From positions 1 to 63,883 of the forward strand of contig JAOZSR010000008.1 of the NCBI GenBank assembly GCA_029939575.1: a stretch of 63,883 nucleotides of DNA. Direction: 5' to 3'. Below the pieces are notes generated by a model that saw nothing but the letters and a program-made list of their open reading frames with translations, was not told where the DNA came from and searched no databases. The stretch comes from Fidelibacterota bacterium. Its GTDB lineage: Bacteria; Fidelibacterota; UBA2242; JAOZSR01. The position numbers and the translations under genes are program-made. Each line of letters begins with the position of its first letter. Position 1 is the stretch's first letter. Below, piece after piece: positions 42,848-53,100 of this stretch.

Positions 42848-43474
42848 TTGAAAAAATGTACAATCCTGATTTACTTACTGCTTTTTCCATCTATAATATT
42901 TTGCCAGGAATTATACTTCAAAACCGGAGTTGATATACCAGGTAAACTCAAACTCAACAGCAAGATTAAAGATGTTGAGTTTACTACTATTGATGATATT
43001 GAAACCCATTTATTTTATGGCCTTCATTTTGAAATTGAATATTTGCATTATCTTTTTGAAAAAATTGGTGCTGGAGGTGGATTTTGCTATGAAAGTGAGT
43101 TACGATCAAATTCAGATGATTTAGAAACATTTGGATTTAATACAATGCCAATATATTTTATTTTAAAATATGATTTTTTATGTAGAAATTATTTTAAAGT
43201 TAGTTTTTTAAACAGATTAGGATATTCTGCGGTAGGCATTACCAGTGATAAAATGGAAGAATTTGAAAATCAAAGTGGTGATTTTTATTATGGATTTGGT
43301 TTTGCTGTTAAAGATTTAAAATCACAAAGATTTTACCTTGAAATTTTTTATTCGGTATCCCAGGCTAATTTTAGTAAAACCGGGGGAGCAAAATCAATAG
43401 AGCATATTTATAAATATCCAAAATATAGTTTAACTATTGGAAAAGTTTTGAATTTTTCCAGAGATAAAAAGTGA
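42848..43474 (+). CDS. small outer membrane beta-barrel protein
   Basis: A 208-residue protein with a signal peptide (CTILIYLLLFPSIIFCQ) followed by antiparallel beta strands alternating in hydrophobicity, with several aromatic girdle positions (FGLHFEIEYLHYLFEKIGAGGGF-like). It looks like an OmpW/PorT-like eight- to ten-strand barrel, but no specific family is clear. TTG 42848 follows GGAG (42837-42840) at 7 bases and is preferred over GTG 42842, which has only one base of spacing. The stop overlaps the GTG start of the CotH gene, so the two are translationally coupled. Confidence 0.6.
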   Translation: MKKCTILIYLLLFPSIIFCQELYFKTGVDIPGKLKLNSKIKDVEFTTIDDIETHLFYGLHFEIEYLHYLFEKIGAGGGFCYESELRSNSDDLETFGFNTMPIYFILKYDFLCRNYFKVSFLNRLGYSAVGITSDKMEEFENQSGDFYYGFGFAVKDLKSQRFYLEIFYSVSQANFSKTGGAKSIEHIYKYPKYSLTIGKVLNFSRDKK

Positions 43475-44961
43475 AATATTTTCATGTTCTAATTTTGATC
43501 ATCCTGTTATTTTGGGAGGCATGTTTTTTTAACACTTCCAATCCTACAAATTCTTTATCAGCCAAAATCAGCTACCTTAAATTTAACAATTCAATTTGTG
43601 CAATTGATTATGACAAGCATCAAATTCTGTTTCCGCTTCCTAAAAAATTTTATCAATCAGATGATTTTCCAGCAATTATTCATTATTCAATTCCGGAAAA
43701 CAATCTTTTTTATATTGATTCTTCTCTGGTTGAGAAAAGTGATGTTTATATATTTGAAAATATATCAATTAATGACACTTTAACTGTGACAATAGAAGAT
43801 GAGGATTCAAGACAGCCATATTCTCTGATTTTCACTGGAATTCCAATTGTTCAGATTTTTTCATCTCAAATAATGGATGATGTCAGGTTGCCGGCTTCTT
43901 TTATTTTGACGGCCCCTGATGCATCTGATAATATTCAGACCTGTCAAATTGCTATGGAAAAACGGGGAAGTTCAACATCTCGTTTAGAAAAAAATTCTTT
44001 TAGTTTTGAATTCCGCAAAAAAAACAACTGGGCTACCAAGGAAGAGCAAAAAATTTTATCTATGAGGGAAGATGATGACTGGATATTAGATGCTGCTTAC
44101 TGGGATCGCTCGTTTATGCGAAATAGAATTTCACACGATCTTTTTTTGGATCTTTGGGAAATACCTTATTCAAATGATGGTCAATCTACAATAAAAGGTG
44201 AATATGTTGAATTGTTTTTGAATAATGAATATTTTGGTATTTATATTTTATCAGAACGTGTTGACAGAAAATTATTACAGTTATCTAAACAAAATTCAAT
44301 TTTGTTTAAAGCAGTTAATGACCAATTGGAACTCAGGCAAAAATATAATGTACAGTATCCGAATGAAATAAATCGAGCAGGAATATTTCAGGCCTGGGAG
44401 GAATTAACTGAATTGCAAAATTTAATAGAGTCTTCCGGGCAAAGGGAATTTCAATCTGAGATACTGAAATATGTAAATATTAACAATGTTGTCAATTTTC
44501 ATATTTTACTGATGATTACATCTGCTTTAGATAATGCAGGGCGAAATTATTTTTTGGCAAGAAACGAGAATGGAAAATATTTTTTTGTTCCCTGGGATTT
44601 GGATGCGACTTTTGGACGATATGCTTTTAGTTCGAAATGGAATCCTTATGTATGGAAAAAAAACTGGAATGATAATTTTTTACTTAATCCTCTGATGAAG
44701 GAAGATTTTTACATAGCATTGTTAAAATCCAGGTATGCTGAATTGCGTCAAAATATTTTGCTTGAAGAATTTATTGTTAGCCGATTTGATGAATATTATA
44801 AATTGCTATATAATTCCGGTGCTTATAAAAGAAATATCAAACGTTGGCCGGTTACTGATGAATATTATGATGATGATGACTTTGAAAAAGATTTTGAATA
44901 TATTAAATCTTGGATATCGCGAAGAATAATCAGGTTGGATACAATAATGGATAATTTGTAA
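43471..44961 (+). CDS. CotH kinase family protein
   Basis: A 496-residue protein whose central part is a CotH kinase domain (about 160-440): MEKRGSSTSRLEKNSFSFEFRKK, WILDAAYWDRSFMRNRISHDLF, GEYVELFLNNEYFGIYILSERVDRKLL and YFFVPWDLDATFGR, the last holding the catalytic Asp positions seen in CotH. Spore coat CotH is an atypical kinase that phosphorylates serines of partner proteins; in non-sporulating bacteria CotH proteins are often exported. An N-terminal hydrophobic stretch (residues 5-15) and an early Cys (LLFWEACFF) suggest export, possibly as a lipoprotein. The GTG start overlaps the barrel gene by 4 bp. Substrate unknown. Confidence 0.85.
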   Translation: MKYFHVLILIILLFWEACFFNTSNPTNSLSAKISYLKFNNSICAIDYDKHQILFPLPKKFYQSDDFPAIIHYSIPENNLFYIDSSLVEKSDVYIFENISINDTLTVTIEDEDSRQPYSLIFTGIPIVQIFSSQIMDDVRLPASFILTAPDASDNIQTCQIAMEKRGSSTSRLEKNSFSFEFRKKNNWATKEEQKILSMREDDDWILDAAYWDRSFMRNRISHDLFLDLWEIPYSNDGQSTIKGEYVELFLNNEYFGIYILSERVDRKLLQLSKQNSILFKAVNDQLELRQKYNVQYPNEINRAGIFQAWEELTELQNLIESSGQREFQSEILKYVNINNVVNFHILLMITSALDNAGRNYFLARNENGKYFFVPWDLDATFGRYAFSSKWNPYVWKKNWNDNFLLNPLMKEDFYIALLKSRYAELRQNILLEEFIVSRFDEYYKLLYNSGAYKRNIKRWPVTDEYYDDDDFEKDFEYIKSWISRRIIRLDTIMDNL

Positions 44962-45044
44962 AACAATCGGCCAACTCCTTTTAGAATTAAATTTGGTTTG
45001 CCTCAGTAGAAAGTGCTGGTTGGTTATGAAAAATATTATAGAAA

Positions 45045-45794
45045 TTATTTTTTATGTTCCAAAAACCATTCAAATAAACCGGATTCATTATAGGCTTTAG
45101 ACCAGGAATTATGGTTTGCTTCAGGATAGATCGTGAGTTTGACATTTCCGCCATATTTTTTTAATGCTGAAACCATATTTTCAGATTCCTGCAAAGGAAC
45201 TACATTATCCAGTTTCCCATGAAAAACCCAGGTTGGAATGTGTTTAATTTTCCTGGTTACTCTTGGTTCACCGCCTCCGCAAATCGGGGCAATTGCTGCA
45301 AATTTATCAGGGAATTCACAAGCCAATGCCCAGGTCCCATAGCCTCCCATACTTAATCCTGTCAGATAGATCCTGCTTTTATCGACATTATAATTTTTTA
45401 CAACATTATCAACAAGAGTGTTTAAAACTTCTAATTGATGAAAACTTGTCCACCAGTCTCCCTCCGGACATTGCGGTGAAATGACAATAAAAGGAAAATT
45501 TTTATCTTTTTCGACAATTTTTGGAGGTCCCCAGACTTTTACTTTTTCCAGGTTATTTCCCCTTTCTCCGGCTCCATGAAGAAATAGAATTAATGGCCAT
45601 TCTTTTGCCGATGTTTTATATTCTTCCGGTAAATATAGCAGGTAATTCGTTTCCAGATTTTTCTTTATTTCTACCTTGAAATTATGAGCATATTGACCAG
45701 GTTCTGTTTGCATTTGAAATTTCATTGTCGAGCACCTCATACTAAAAATTAAAAGGAATGATATTATTAAAGTTAAATTCTGTTTTTCACTCAT
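45045..45794 (-). CDS. exported alpha/beta hydrolase (poly(3-hydroxybutyrate) depolymerase/LpqC-like esterase)
   Basis: A 249-residue hydrolase with an N-terminal hydrophobic export signal (LTLIISFLLIFSMRC, possible lipobox). The catalytic nucleophile is Ser148 in GLSMGG; the oxyanion region is LFLHGAGERG, the acid is in the GKLDNVVPL region and the His in EANHNSWSKAY. This layout suits the esterase/phospholipase group often annotated as prolyl oligopeptidase-like or LpqC-like, found in carbohydrate-ester degradation. Substrate not shown. It is convergent with the CotH gene and I saw no good terminator between them. Confidence 0.82.
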   Translation of the reverse strand: MSEKQNLTLIISFLLIFSMRCSTMKFQMQTEPGQYAHNFKVEIKKNLETNYLLYLPEEYKTSAKEWPLILFLHGAGERGNNLEKVKVWGPPKIVEKDKNFPFIVISPQCPEGDWWTSFHQLEVLNTLVDNVVKNYNVDKSRIYLTGLSMGGYGTWALACEFPDKFAAIAPICGGGEPRVTRKIKHIPTWVFHGKLDNVVPLQESENMVSALKKYGGNVKLTIYPEANHNSWSKAYNESGLFEWFLEHKK

Positions 45795-45965
45795 GTTTTC
45801 TCCTGTATTAGATTAATTATATATAATATAATTTATTATACAGTTTTTTGAAAATGTAATTTTTAGCCTATTTCTGATTTTGATTTTATAAAAAAAACAA
45901 AGGATTTTTTCTCTAAAATGAATTACATTAATAAACTGTTTAAATAATTATAATGGAGGTTTAAA

Positions 45966-46832
45966 ATGATAAGAAAACAGAGTGTAAAAAAAATAATTTA
46001 TGAATATGTAATGATAGGAATGGGTTCAATTATAATGTCACTTGGGCTTGTGATATTTCTGGCACCGGCTAAAATTGCTCCCGGAGGTGTAAGTGGTCTG
46101 GCAATTGTTTTGTATCATTCGTTTAATTTGCCAATGGGTATTATGATGTTAATATTCAATATACCTCTCTTTATTATGGGAATAAAAATATTGGGTAAAA
46201 AATTTGGTTCCCGAACATTATATGCTTTTATACTTCTATCCGTAGCGACAGATTTATTTAATAAATTCCTTCCTGCACAATCTTCTGTTACGGAACCGCT
46301 TTTAGCTTCAATTTTTGGTGGAATCATTTTGGGAGCTGGTCTGGGACTAGTATTCCGGTTTAAGGGTACAACCGGTGGGTCAGATATTGTTGGGCAGATT
46401 ATTAATAAGTACACAGATTTATCTATTGGAACAAGTATCATGTTAGTCGATTTCTTTATTATTTCTATTGCAGGTTTAGCTTTTAGAGATATCAATCTGG
46501 CTCTTTATGGCTTTATTGGACTATATTTTTCTTCTCGGGTAATTGATTTGATTATTGATGGATTTGATTATGCCCGTTCATTCTATATTGTAAGCGAAAA
46601 GAAAGATGAGATAATGGATGCTATAATAAAAGAAATGGGGCGTGGTGGAACACTATTGGATGGTAAAGGTTTTTATACACGAAAAAAGCGAGATTTGTTA
46701 TTTACAGTATGTACCAGGAAAGAAGTGGGGGGGCTTAAAGAACTTGTGCTTAATATTGATCCCGATGCCTTTATCATTGTTAATAATGTACATGAGGTTA
46801 TTGGAGAAGGATTTAGACGACGAAGTAAATAG
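45966..46832 (+). CDS. YitT family membrane protein
   Basis: A 288-residue protein with five to six transmembrane helices in the first 200 residues (YitT membrane domain; the PAKIAPGGVSGLAIVLYH and FKGTTGGSDIVGQIINK motifs are typical) and a C-terminal cytoplasmic DUF2179 domain (about 215-285; DAIIKEMGRGGTLLDGKGFYTRKKRDLLFTVC). Function is poorly understood; members have been proposed to be transporters. GGAGG lies before the ATG. Confidence 0.92.
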   Translation: MIRKQSVKKIIYEYVMIGMGSIIMSLGLVIFLAPAKIAPGGVSGLAIVLYHSFNLPMGIMMLIFNIPLFIMGIKILGKKFGSRTLYAFILLSVATDLFNKFLPAQSSVTEPLLASIFGGIILGAGLGLVFRFKGTTGGSDIVGQIINKYTDLSIGTSIMLVDFFIISIAGLAFRDINLALYGFIGLYFSSRVIDLIIDGFDYARSFYIVSEKKDEIMDAIIKEMGRGGTLLDGKGFYTRKKRDLLFTVCTRKEVGGLKELVLNIDPDAFIIVNNVHEVIGEGFRRRSK

Positions 46833-46934
46833 TAATACATTACTAAAAAGTTGATTCTAAAAATAATCAGGTTTAATTTATTAATGATTATATTTAATAA
46901 TGATGAATTTTTGTTATTTACATGGGAATAAAAT

Positions 46935-47369
46935 ATGGAAAGAAAATTATACCGTAGCAGCAAAGAAAATATTTTAGGTGGTGTTTGTGGTGGTTTATCA
47001 AGGTATTTTGGGATTGATCTGGTAATTATCAGATTGATTAGTTTAATATTATTATTTCACGGAGCGGGATTATTTTTTTATATTGTTGCCTGGATTATTA
47101 TACCTATGGAGCCAAAGGGATACTATTTTGAAAAAAAGGAAAAGATGATCAACTTTACAAACAACAAAATTGCAATTGGGATAACTCTCATCGTTGTGGG
47201 ATTATTGTTGGGTTTGAATCAATTTTGGTTTCTTGATAGATTGGTCAGTCAGATTTTTCATCTTTCCTGGAAGTATATAATTCCAATTTGCCTGGTTATT
47301 GCCGGTATTATAATTATTAGTCAAAACAAGGATAAAATCATCAAGAAAGATCCTCATGACTTTAGATAA
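46935..47369 (+). CDS. PspC domain membrane protein
   Basis: A 144-residue protein. The N-terminal PspC domain is clear: KLYRSSKENILGGVCGGLSRYFGIDLVIIRL, followed by a helix, LFFYIVAWIIIPMEP. Two further hydrophobic segments (about 75-95 and 113-132) resemble the DUF5668 or LiaF-type extension. PspC proteins sense or respond to envelope stress. It is on the same strand as the YitT and nitroreductase genes, 102 and 49 bp away, and could be co-transcribed. Confidence 0.9.
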   Translation: MERKLYRSSKENILGGVCGGLSRYFGIDLVIIRLISLILLFHGAGLFFYIVAWIIIPMEPKGYYFEKKEKMINFTNNKIAIGITLIVVGLLLGLNQFWFLDRLVSQIFHLSWKYIIPICLVIAGIIIISQNKDKIIKKDPHDFR

Positions 47370-47418
47370 TTCTGTTAATTTATTTTAATGGAAAATTTTT
47401 TTATTTGGGAATGAATTT

Positions 47419-47937
47419 ATGATAGAATTACTAAGAAAAAGACGTACTATTCGAAAATTTAAAGACCAGAAAATAGATAAAAAAGAATTAGAAATATTAA
47501 AAGAAGGGGTCTTGCGATCACCGGCTTCCAGAGCTATTGATCCCTGGGAATTTATTTTTGTAGATCAAAAAGATTTGATAGCAGATTTAGCAAAATCAAA
47601 GCAACATGGATCCGCTTTTATGAAAAACGCTCCTTTGGCAATAGTCGTCTGTGCAGATGTTAGAAAATCAGATGTCTGGATTGAAGATTGTTCGATTGCG
47701 TCAATAATTATTCAATTAATCGGAGAGTCACTTGGATTGGGTAGTTGTTGGGTGCAAATCAGAAACAGGAGACATGATAATCAAATTAGTTCAGTAGAAT
47801 ATGTACAGAAACTTTTAAAAATGCCTTCCTATATGCAGGTAGAATCTATAATTGCGATTGGATATCCCCAGGAAAAAAGAGAGAGTAAAAAATTTGATAA
47901 ATTGGCGTTTGATAAAATTCATATAAATGAATATTAG
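47419..47937 (+). CDS. nitroreductase family protein
   Basis: A 172-residue FMN-dependent nitroreductase-fold protein. LLRKRRTIRKFKDQKIDK supplies the FMN phosphate-binding Arg-rich start, LRSPASRAIDPWEFIFV the second FMN contact, and SIIIQLIGESLGLGSCWVQIRNR and ESIIAIGYPQEKRE the dimer helix and closing loop. It would reduce nitro compounds, quinones or similar electron acceptors with NAD(P)H. Length is typical of the short group. Confidence 0.92.
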   Translation: MIELLRKRRTIRKFKDQKIDKKELEILKEGVLRSPASRAIDPWEFIFVDQKDLIADLAKSKQHGSAFMKNAPLAIVVCADVRKSDVWIEDCSIASIIIQLIGESLGLGSCWVQIRNRRHDNQISSVEYVQKLLKMPSYMQVESIIAIGYPQEKRESKKFDKLAFDKIHINEY

Positions 47938-48391
47938 GTTTTTTTTCTCTGATTAACCTGGCATAAAGGATAATCAGTTCTTTATAGATATTTCATCTAA
48001 AACTTGAAACATTTAACATTATAAATTATTAATATAAGGATGATGAATTAGTAAAAAGTGGAAATCGAGTCATTCTGAGAGAGTTTCGAACGAAGAATCC
48101 CAAGCCCATTGTAGACGAGATTCTTCGTTGCTACGCTTCCTCAGACTATGTCCGGCTTTCGACGGAAAGACAGCTTCGATTCTTTTTACGAAGCCATCAA
48201 GGATAAGAAATAGGATAACTAATGAACAAGATTTGCATTTTCTATTTTTTTGATACTAATATTTTTTATTGTATTTGTTTTTCATGTTAAAATATTTATC
48301 TTTTATATATATATTTGCTTGGTACCATTGAAAAAAATAGAAGAGATATTGTTCAATAGAGAAAATAATTAGTAATAATAGGAGTCTTTAA
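47938..48391 (+). other. intergenic region with an inverted repeat
   Basis: 454 bp. It contains the inverted repeat at 48069-48150 and a further G+C-rich stretch to about 48215, both unlike the AT-rich surroundings. A TATATTTG at 48310-48317 resembles the Bacteroidota -7 box but lacks a partner -33 box. The Shine-Dalgarno site ATAGGAG of the next gene is at about 48379-48385. Confidence 0.45.
48069..48150. repeat. MITE-like inverted repeat with CATTCTGAG...GAAGAATC core
   Basis: AACGAAGAATC (48089-48099) and GATTCTTCGTT (48119-48129) form a perfect 11-bp inverted repeat around a 19-base loop. The outer flanks GTCATTCTGAG (48069-48079) and CTCAGACTATG (48140-48150) pair partly. Repeats of the type TCATTCTGAG(CGAAG)...GAAGAATCTC are dispersed in many environmental bacterial genomes, so this looks like a degenerate copy of such a family. 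Confidence 0.6.
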
Positions 48392-49576
48392 ATGAGGAAA
48401 ACATTATTTACTTTACTAATAATATTGGGAATATCGACTTGTTTATTTTCTCAGACTCAGATTGCTGTATTGGATTTTATTGGGAAAAATGTAAATACTG
48501 ATGAGGCCAGTGCATTGAGTGATAGACTTGGGATTGAAATGTACAGAACCGGTAAGTTTAGAGTCATTGAACGGGAAAAAATTGATGAAATTTTAGAAGA
48601 ACAGGGATTTCAATTGAGTGGTTGTACATCAACTGACTGTGCAATTCAAATTGGTAAATTAGCTCAGGTTGAGCGAGTAGTTGCCGGAAGTATAAGCAGA
48701 GTTGGAGCAGTATTTTCAATTGCAGCCCGTATTATTGATGTTGAGTCAGGCGAGATTTTAAAAACCGCAATTTATGATTATGAAGGAAATATTGGGAAAT
48801 TACTGTTAACCGGAATGCAGAAAGTTGCAGAAGAATTGGCCGGAGAAGCAAATCCGGTTGCCACAATAGTACCTGAAAAACAACAAACTACCCAGGTATC
48901 CCGGGAAAGTAAGGCTGATAATAAAAATTCCCAGGTTATCGCTCCGTCGGTTACAAAACAGAACCAACCAAAACCCAAAATTAATAACAATGAGTCCTAT
49001 TCCCGCTCAAAAAGAAAAATTTCATTTGGCCTGTTGGCAGGTCCAAATACATCAGGGGTTATTGGTGAGGATATTTCTGAATTTTACAAACCACGTCCAA
49101 TGGCATTTAATTTTGGTACATTTTTTAGTTACTCAATTAATAAAAACCTTCAATTGCGTCTTGAATTGTTTTTATGTCCAAAAGGACATTCTTATGAAAT
49201 AAATGAATTCGAAATTCGACACTATCGAAACTATCTGGAATTACCTGTTCTTGTACAATTTAATTTTCCAAATACAAAAAGAAATTTCTTTATGTATTTG
49301 GGGGCATCAGGCGGAACTCTTTTATCAGACGAATATAGTTATTTTCAGGATGGTGAAGAAATTAATATAGATCTTCAGGGTCTTACTCATTCAAACATGC
49401 CTGAATTAACCCCAGGTGAATCTGTTTTTATTTTAGGAAGTGGTTTTCATTTGAGTCCCCATATAACAACAGAATTCCGGATGGATATCGGAACTACCCC
49501 GATTTATGAAAATGAAGAAGATATTTCGAATATGAGCGTAACATTTCTGTTCGGATTTATTCTACCTTTTAAATAA
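48392..49576 (+). CDS. CsgG-like domain fused to an outer membrane barrel
   Basis: A 394-residue exported protein. After a signal peptide (LFTLLIILGISTCLFSQ) comes a CsgG-type alpha/beta domain (about 22-150; QIAVLDFIGKNV, FRVIEREKIDEILEEQGFQLSGCTSTDCAIQIGKL, ERVVAGSISRVGAVF, RIIDVESGEIL), then a Gln/Ser/Lys-rich linker (about 165-205), then a PorT-type beta-barrel (about 207-394; FGLLAGPNTSGVIG, LRLELFLCPKGHSYE, FLFGFILPFK). CsgG-like domains help assemble or sense envelope complexes. The two domains in one chain tie a periplasmic receptor to an outer-membrane anchor. It is monocistronic. Confidence 0.85.
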   Translation: MRKTLFTLLIILGISTCLFSQTQIAVLDFIGKNVNTDEASALSDRLGIEMYRTGKFRVIEREKIDEILEEQGFQLSGCTSTDCAIQIGKLAQVERVVAGSISRVGAVFSIAARIIDVESGEILKTAIYDYEGNIGKLLLTGMQKVAEELAGEANPVATIVPEKQQTTQVSRESKADNKNSQVIAPSVTKQNQPKPKINNNESYSRSKRKISFGLLAGPNTSGVIGEDISEFYKPRPMAFNFGTFFSYSINKNLQLRLELFLCPKGHSYEINEFEIRHYRNYLELPVLVQFNFPNTKRNFFMYLGASGGTLLSDEYSYFQDGEEINIDLQGLTHSNMPELTPGESVFILGSGFHLSPHITTEFRMDIGTTPIYENEEDISNMSVTFLFGFILPFK

Positions 49577-50123
49577 TAATAGGCAATAGTTCTCATGCTG
49601 ATCTTCTATGGGAGTGTAAATTTTGAATTGCCTCTTCTTTTTGATGAAAATTATTCAATACTACAATTACTTTTAGTGACAAGATCGAATTTTTCCAGTA
49701 TTATGAATCATAATATATTATATTGATTTTTGAAATGTTATAATATTTAATTAATGTTTGTGTGAAAACTTCATAGTTGATTGGTTTTTTTTGTAAATAT
49801 CTGACTGTTTTTGATAAAATATTTATGGTATTTTGTGTAATACATCACAATTTTTTTTAAAAAATAGGTGTTATAAACCGTTTTTTAGAAAAAAAAACTT
49901 GACAATAGACAAGAATATGGTTAACATTCTTCTGTTATAAAAAACAGGACGAGGGAAGTGTTAAGAATAATCATCATTAAATTGTTCAATTTCTTTATTT
50001 TAAAAAATATAAAATAATTAAGTAGAGAGGTGAAATTATCTAAATAAATTTTAATATTAGTCTTGGAAGACTCAAAAAAAAAGATAGGAATGGTGTAAGT
50101 ATTAACAATTAAGGAGGAATGGT
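49577..50123 (+). other. intergenic region with promoter and long leader
   Basis: 547 bp upstream of the large TonB receptor gene. It is AT-rich until a probable promoter at 49899-49927, so the leader would be about 190 bases. The leader has a short hairpin, AGTCTTGGAAGACT at 50059-50072, and ends in AAGGAGG at 50111-50117. I see no known riboswitch in it. Confidence 0.45.
49899..49927 (+). promoter_or_regulatory. probable promoter of the TonB receptor operon
   Basis: TTGACA at 49899-49904, a 17-base spacer and TAACAT at 49922-49927 (four of six). Confidence 0.45.
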
Positions 50124-53100
50124 ATGGTAAGACAGTTTTCTTTTTGTCTAATCTTTGTGATTTTGCCGTTTATGCTTTTCGGAGCATCGGGTAAAATTGC
50201 AGGAACGGTCGTTGATAAAACAACCGGCGAACCCCTTGCGGGCGTTAATATCATAGTTGAAGATGCAGCTTTAACATTAGGTGCGGCATCTAATGCTGAT
50301 GGTTATTACGTTATTATGAGAGTGCCAGGTGGAATTTATTCCATCCGAGCTACTTATATGGGACGCAAAGATGTTTTAGTAACTAATTTTAAAGTAACCT
50401 CAGGCTTTACAGCCGAATTAAACTTCGAATTGGAAGAGAAAGTTCTGGAAGGTGAAGTTGTTACTGTTACAGCACAGAGGAAGCTTTTTGAAAAAGATGC
50501 GACTTCAAGTGTATCTGTAACTACTGCCGAAGAACTGGAAACTATCCCTGTTCGTGGAACTCAGCAGATTATTGCAGGTATGGCAGGAGTTGTTGTTCAG
50601 GATGGTAACGTTCATATTCGTGGTGGACGTGCAAATGAAGTTGGATATTATGTAGAAGGTGCTTCTGCAGTTAATCCTATGAATAACACAAATGCTGTAA
50701 CTGTTATTAATGAAGCAGTTCAGGAGATGCAGGTTCTTGCTGGTGGCTATACTGCAGAAATGGGTGGAGCCAATGCCGGTATTATTAAACAGGAATTTAG
50801 AACCGGTGGAAAAAAACTAACAGGTTCTATTGATTATCAGCAAGATGGATTTACAGATCCTACAGAAGGAAAACAGTTTTTAGATACATATTCTTATGGT
50901 CATCAAATTGGTGTTTTTACATTAGGTGGTCCGTTACTCTCTGATAAAATTCGCTTTTTTGCTGCAGGTGAGTATGAAAACGAAGATGACAGACAGGTCA
51001 GATTTAGCGAGGGATACGAATTTGGTACAGGCAGAGAAGGTCTTGATTATGAAGATGTTTTCGTAGATGCTAATCCGGACAACAATGCCTTTGGACATGA
51101 TACTGTTAGTATTAAATATCCTGATGGATTCACACCTCATAATTCAAATGAGCGTTATACAATGAACGGTACTCTTTTATTAGATTTACCTGTTAAAATA
51201 CGCTTAGGTGGGGCATATACTCATCAACAATGGGATATAGAGACCACACCAATGCTTGATATCTTAAATGACAGAACTCCATATAACGTTAGTAACACAA
51301 TGTTATTAACAGCCAAAGCAACTGTTATATTAGGTTCAAATTCTTACCTGGACCTCAAATCAAGTTTTTATCAGAGAAGTCGTGAAAGAGGCGATTCCTG
51401 GTTTGATCATGATTGGAAAAAATATTATGATAGTACTGCTGTTGCAGAACATGGTGTTACATATCGGAATGCATGGAGACCGATGTATGATTATGAAATA
51501 TGTGGTTTTCCAATGGAAAGAAATGGCGATCCAAGCAATTTATATTTTAAAGACAATCAGTCTTATTTGAATTTTAGTTCGGATTATGTTTCACAGGTAA
51601 AACATCATCAGATTAAAGCGGGAGTTGATTTTAGACGCTACTCTATCCGTTCTTTTGATATTTCACCTTCGGTTATGCTATTTACTGCTGATCCGGCTGT
51701 TGGCGAAAGACTTGGTTATGAAACATTTGGTAGCATAGAAAATGTTCCGGCTGGTACATGGTTTCAAGAAGGCTATATAGATGCCTATGGATATGATATT
51801 TATGGCGAAGAAGTTGACGATATAAAAAAATATGGTGATAGTTTATATGTAGATGGTCCAAAACATCCCATACAGTTTGCAACTTACTTTCAGGATAAAA
51901 TTGAATTTAATGATTTGATCATTAATGCTGGTTTGCGTTTGGATTATTTTGATTCAGATGATAAAGAATTAAAAGATCCTATGGATCCGGATGTATATAC
52001 CAGTACTGGTATTATAACTGAAGATTCCTGGAAAGAAAAAGACCCATCAGTAATTATCAGCCCGCGTTTAGGATTTTCATTTCCTGCGACTGACAAAACA
52101 GTTTTTTATATGCAATATGGAAAATTTGCGCAGATGCCTACTTTAAATAATATCTATGCAAGTACTTTTACTATGTCAAGACAGATTTATAGTGGAGGAT
52201 TTTATTATATCAACCCAATTGGTTTTGGATTAGATCCAATTAAAACTACTTCCTATGAAGTTGGCTTAAAACAACAGGTATCTGATAATGCTGCTTTAGA
52301 AGTAACAGCTTTTTATAAAAATGAAAAAGGTAAAGTTCAGGTTTATAAACAACAAGTTGCAGCAAATTCAGTAATTAGTACATCTTATGAACGGTTTGTT
52401 AATCAGGATTTCTCTACCACAAAAGGAATAGAGTTAAGATTTACTATCAGACCAATAAATCATTTTTCAGGTGAAGTAAACTATACATTTACAAATGCTG
52501 AGGGTACTGCTTCAAATAGTACTTCTTATCATGGTGCAGTATATAGACTTACTCAGAAACCTACAACTATTAATCCATTAGATTATTCTCAGGCTCATAG
52601 TGGATCATTTAATCTTAGATACCAACTTGGTAAAAATGAAGGTGGACCTTTATTTAGTCAATTAGGTGCTAATTTGTTATTTACTTTCTCCAGTGGACAT
52701 CCGTTTACAAAGGTATATGTACCGGCTGGTGGACAGGTTACACCTTATGATGCTGGAACAGATTATATGAATGATACTCGATCCAGGCAGGCAGTTGAAC
52801 CAATTGGTTCGTCTGTGACACCATGGATTTTTCTTACTGACTTGAATTTTTTCAAGAGTATTGATCTTACAAAGAGTATTCGTGCAACTGTTTATATGAG
52901 AATAAATAATCTCTTCAATCGTAAAAATGTACTAAATGTATACCAGATGACCGGTAGTGCCGAAGATGATGGTTATATTAATGATGAAAATCGTTCAGCT
53001 TCGACAATAAATAATTATGGCGGCCAGAAATATGTTGATATGTATAAGGCTGTTAATGTTAGAAATGGTCAGTCATATTGGGATGATCTCGGAAATGAAC

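Noticed and set aside
48274-48317. Bacteroidota-type promoter (TTTG ... TAnnTTTG) before the CsgG-barrel gene
   Set aside because: The TATATTTG matches the -7 box but the nearest upstream TTTG is 32 bases away, well beyond the usual spacing.
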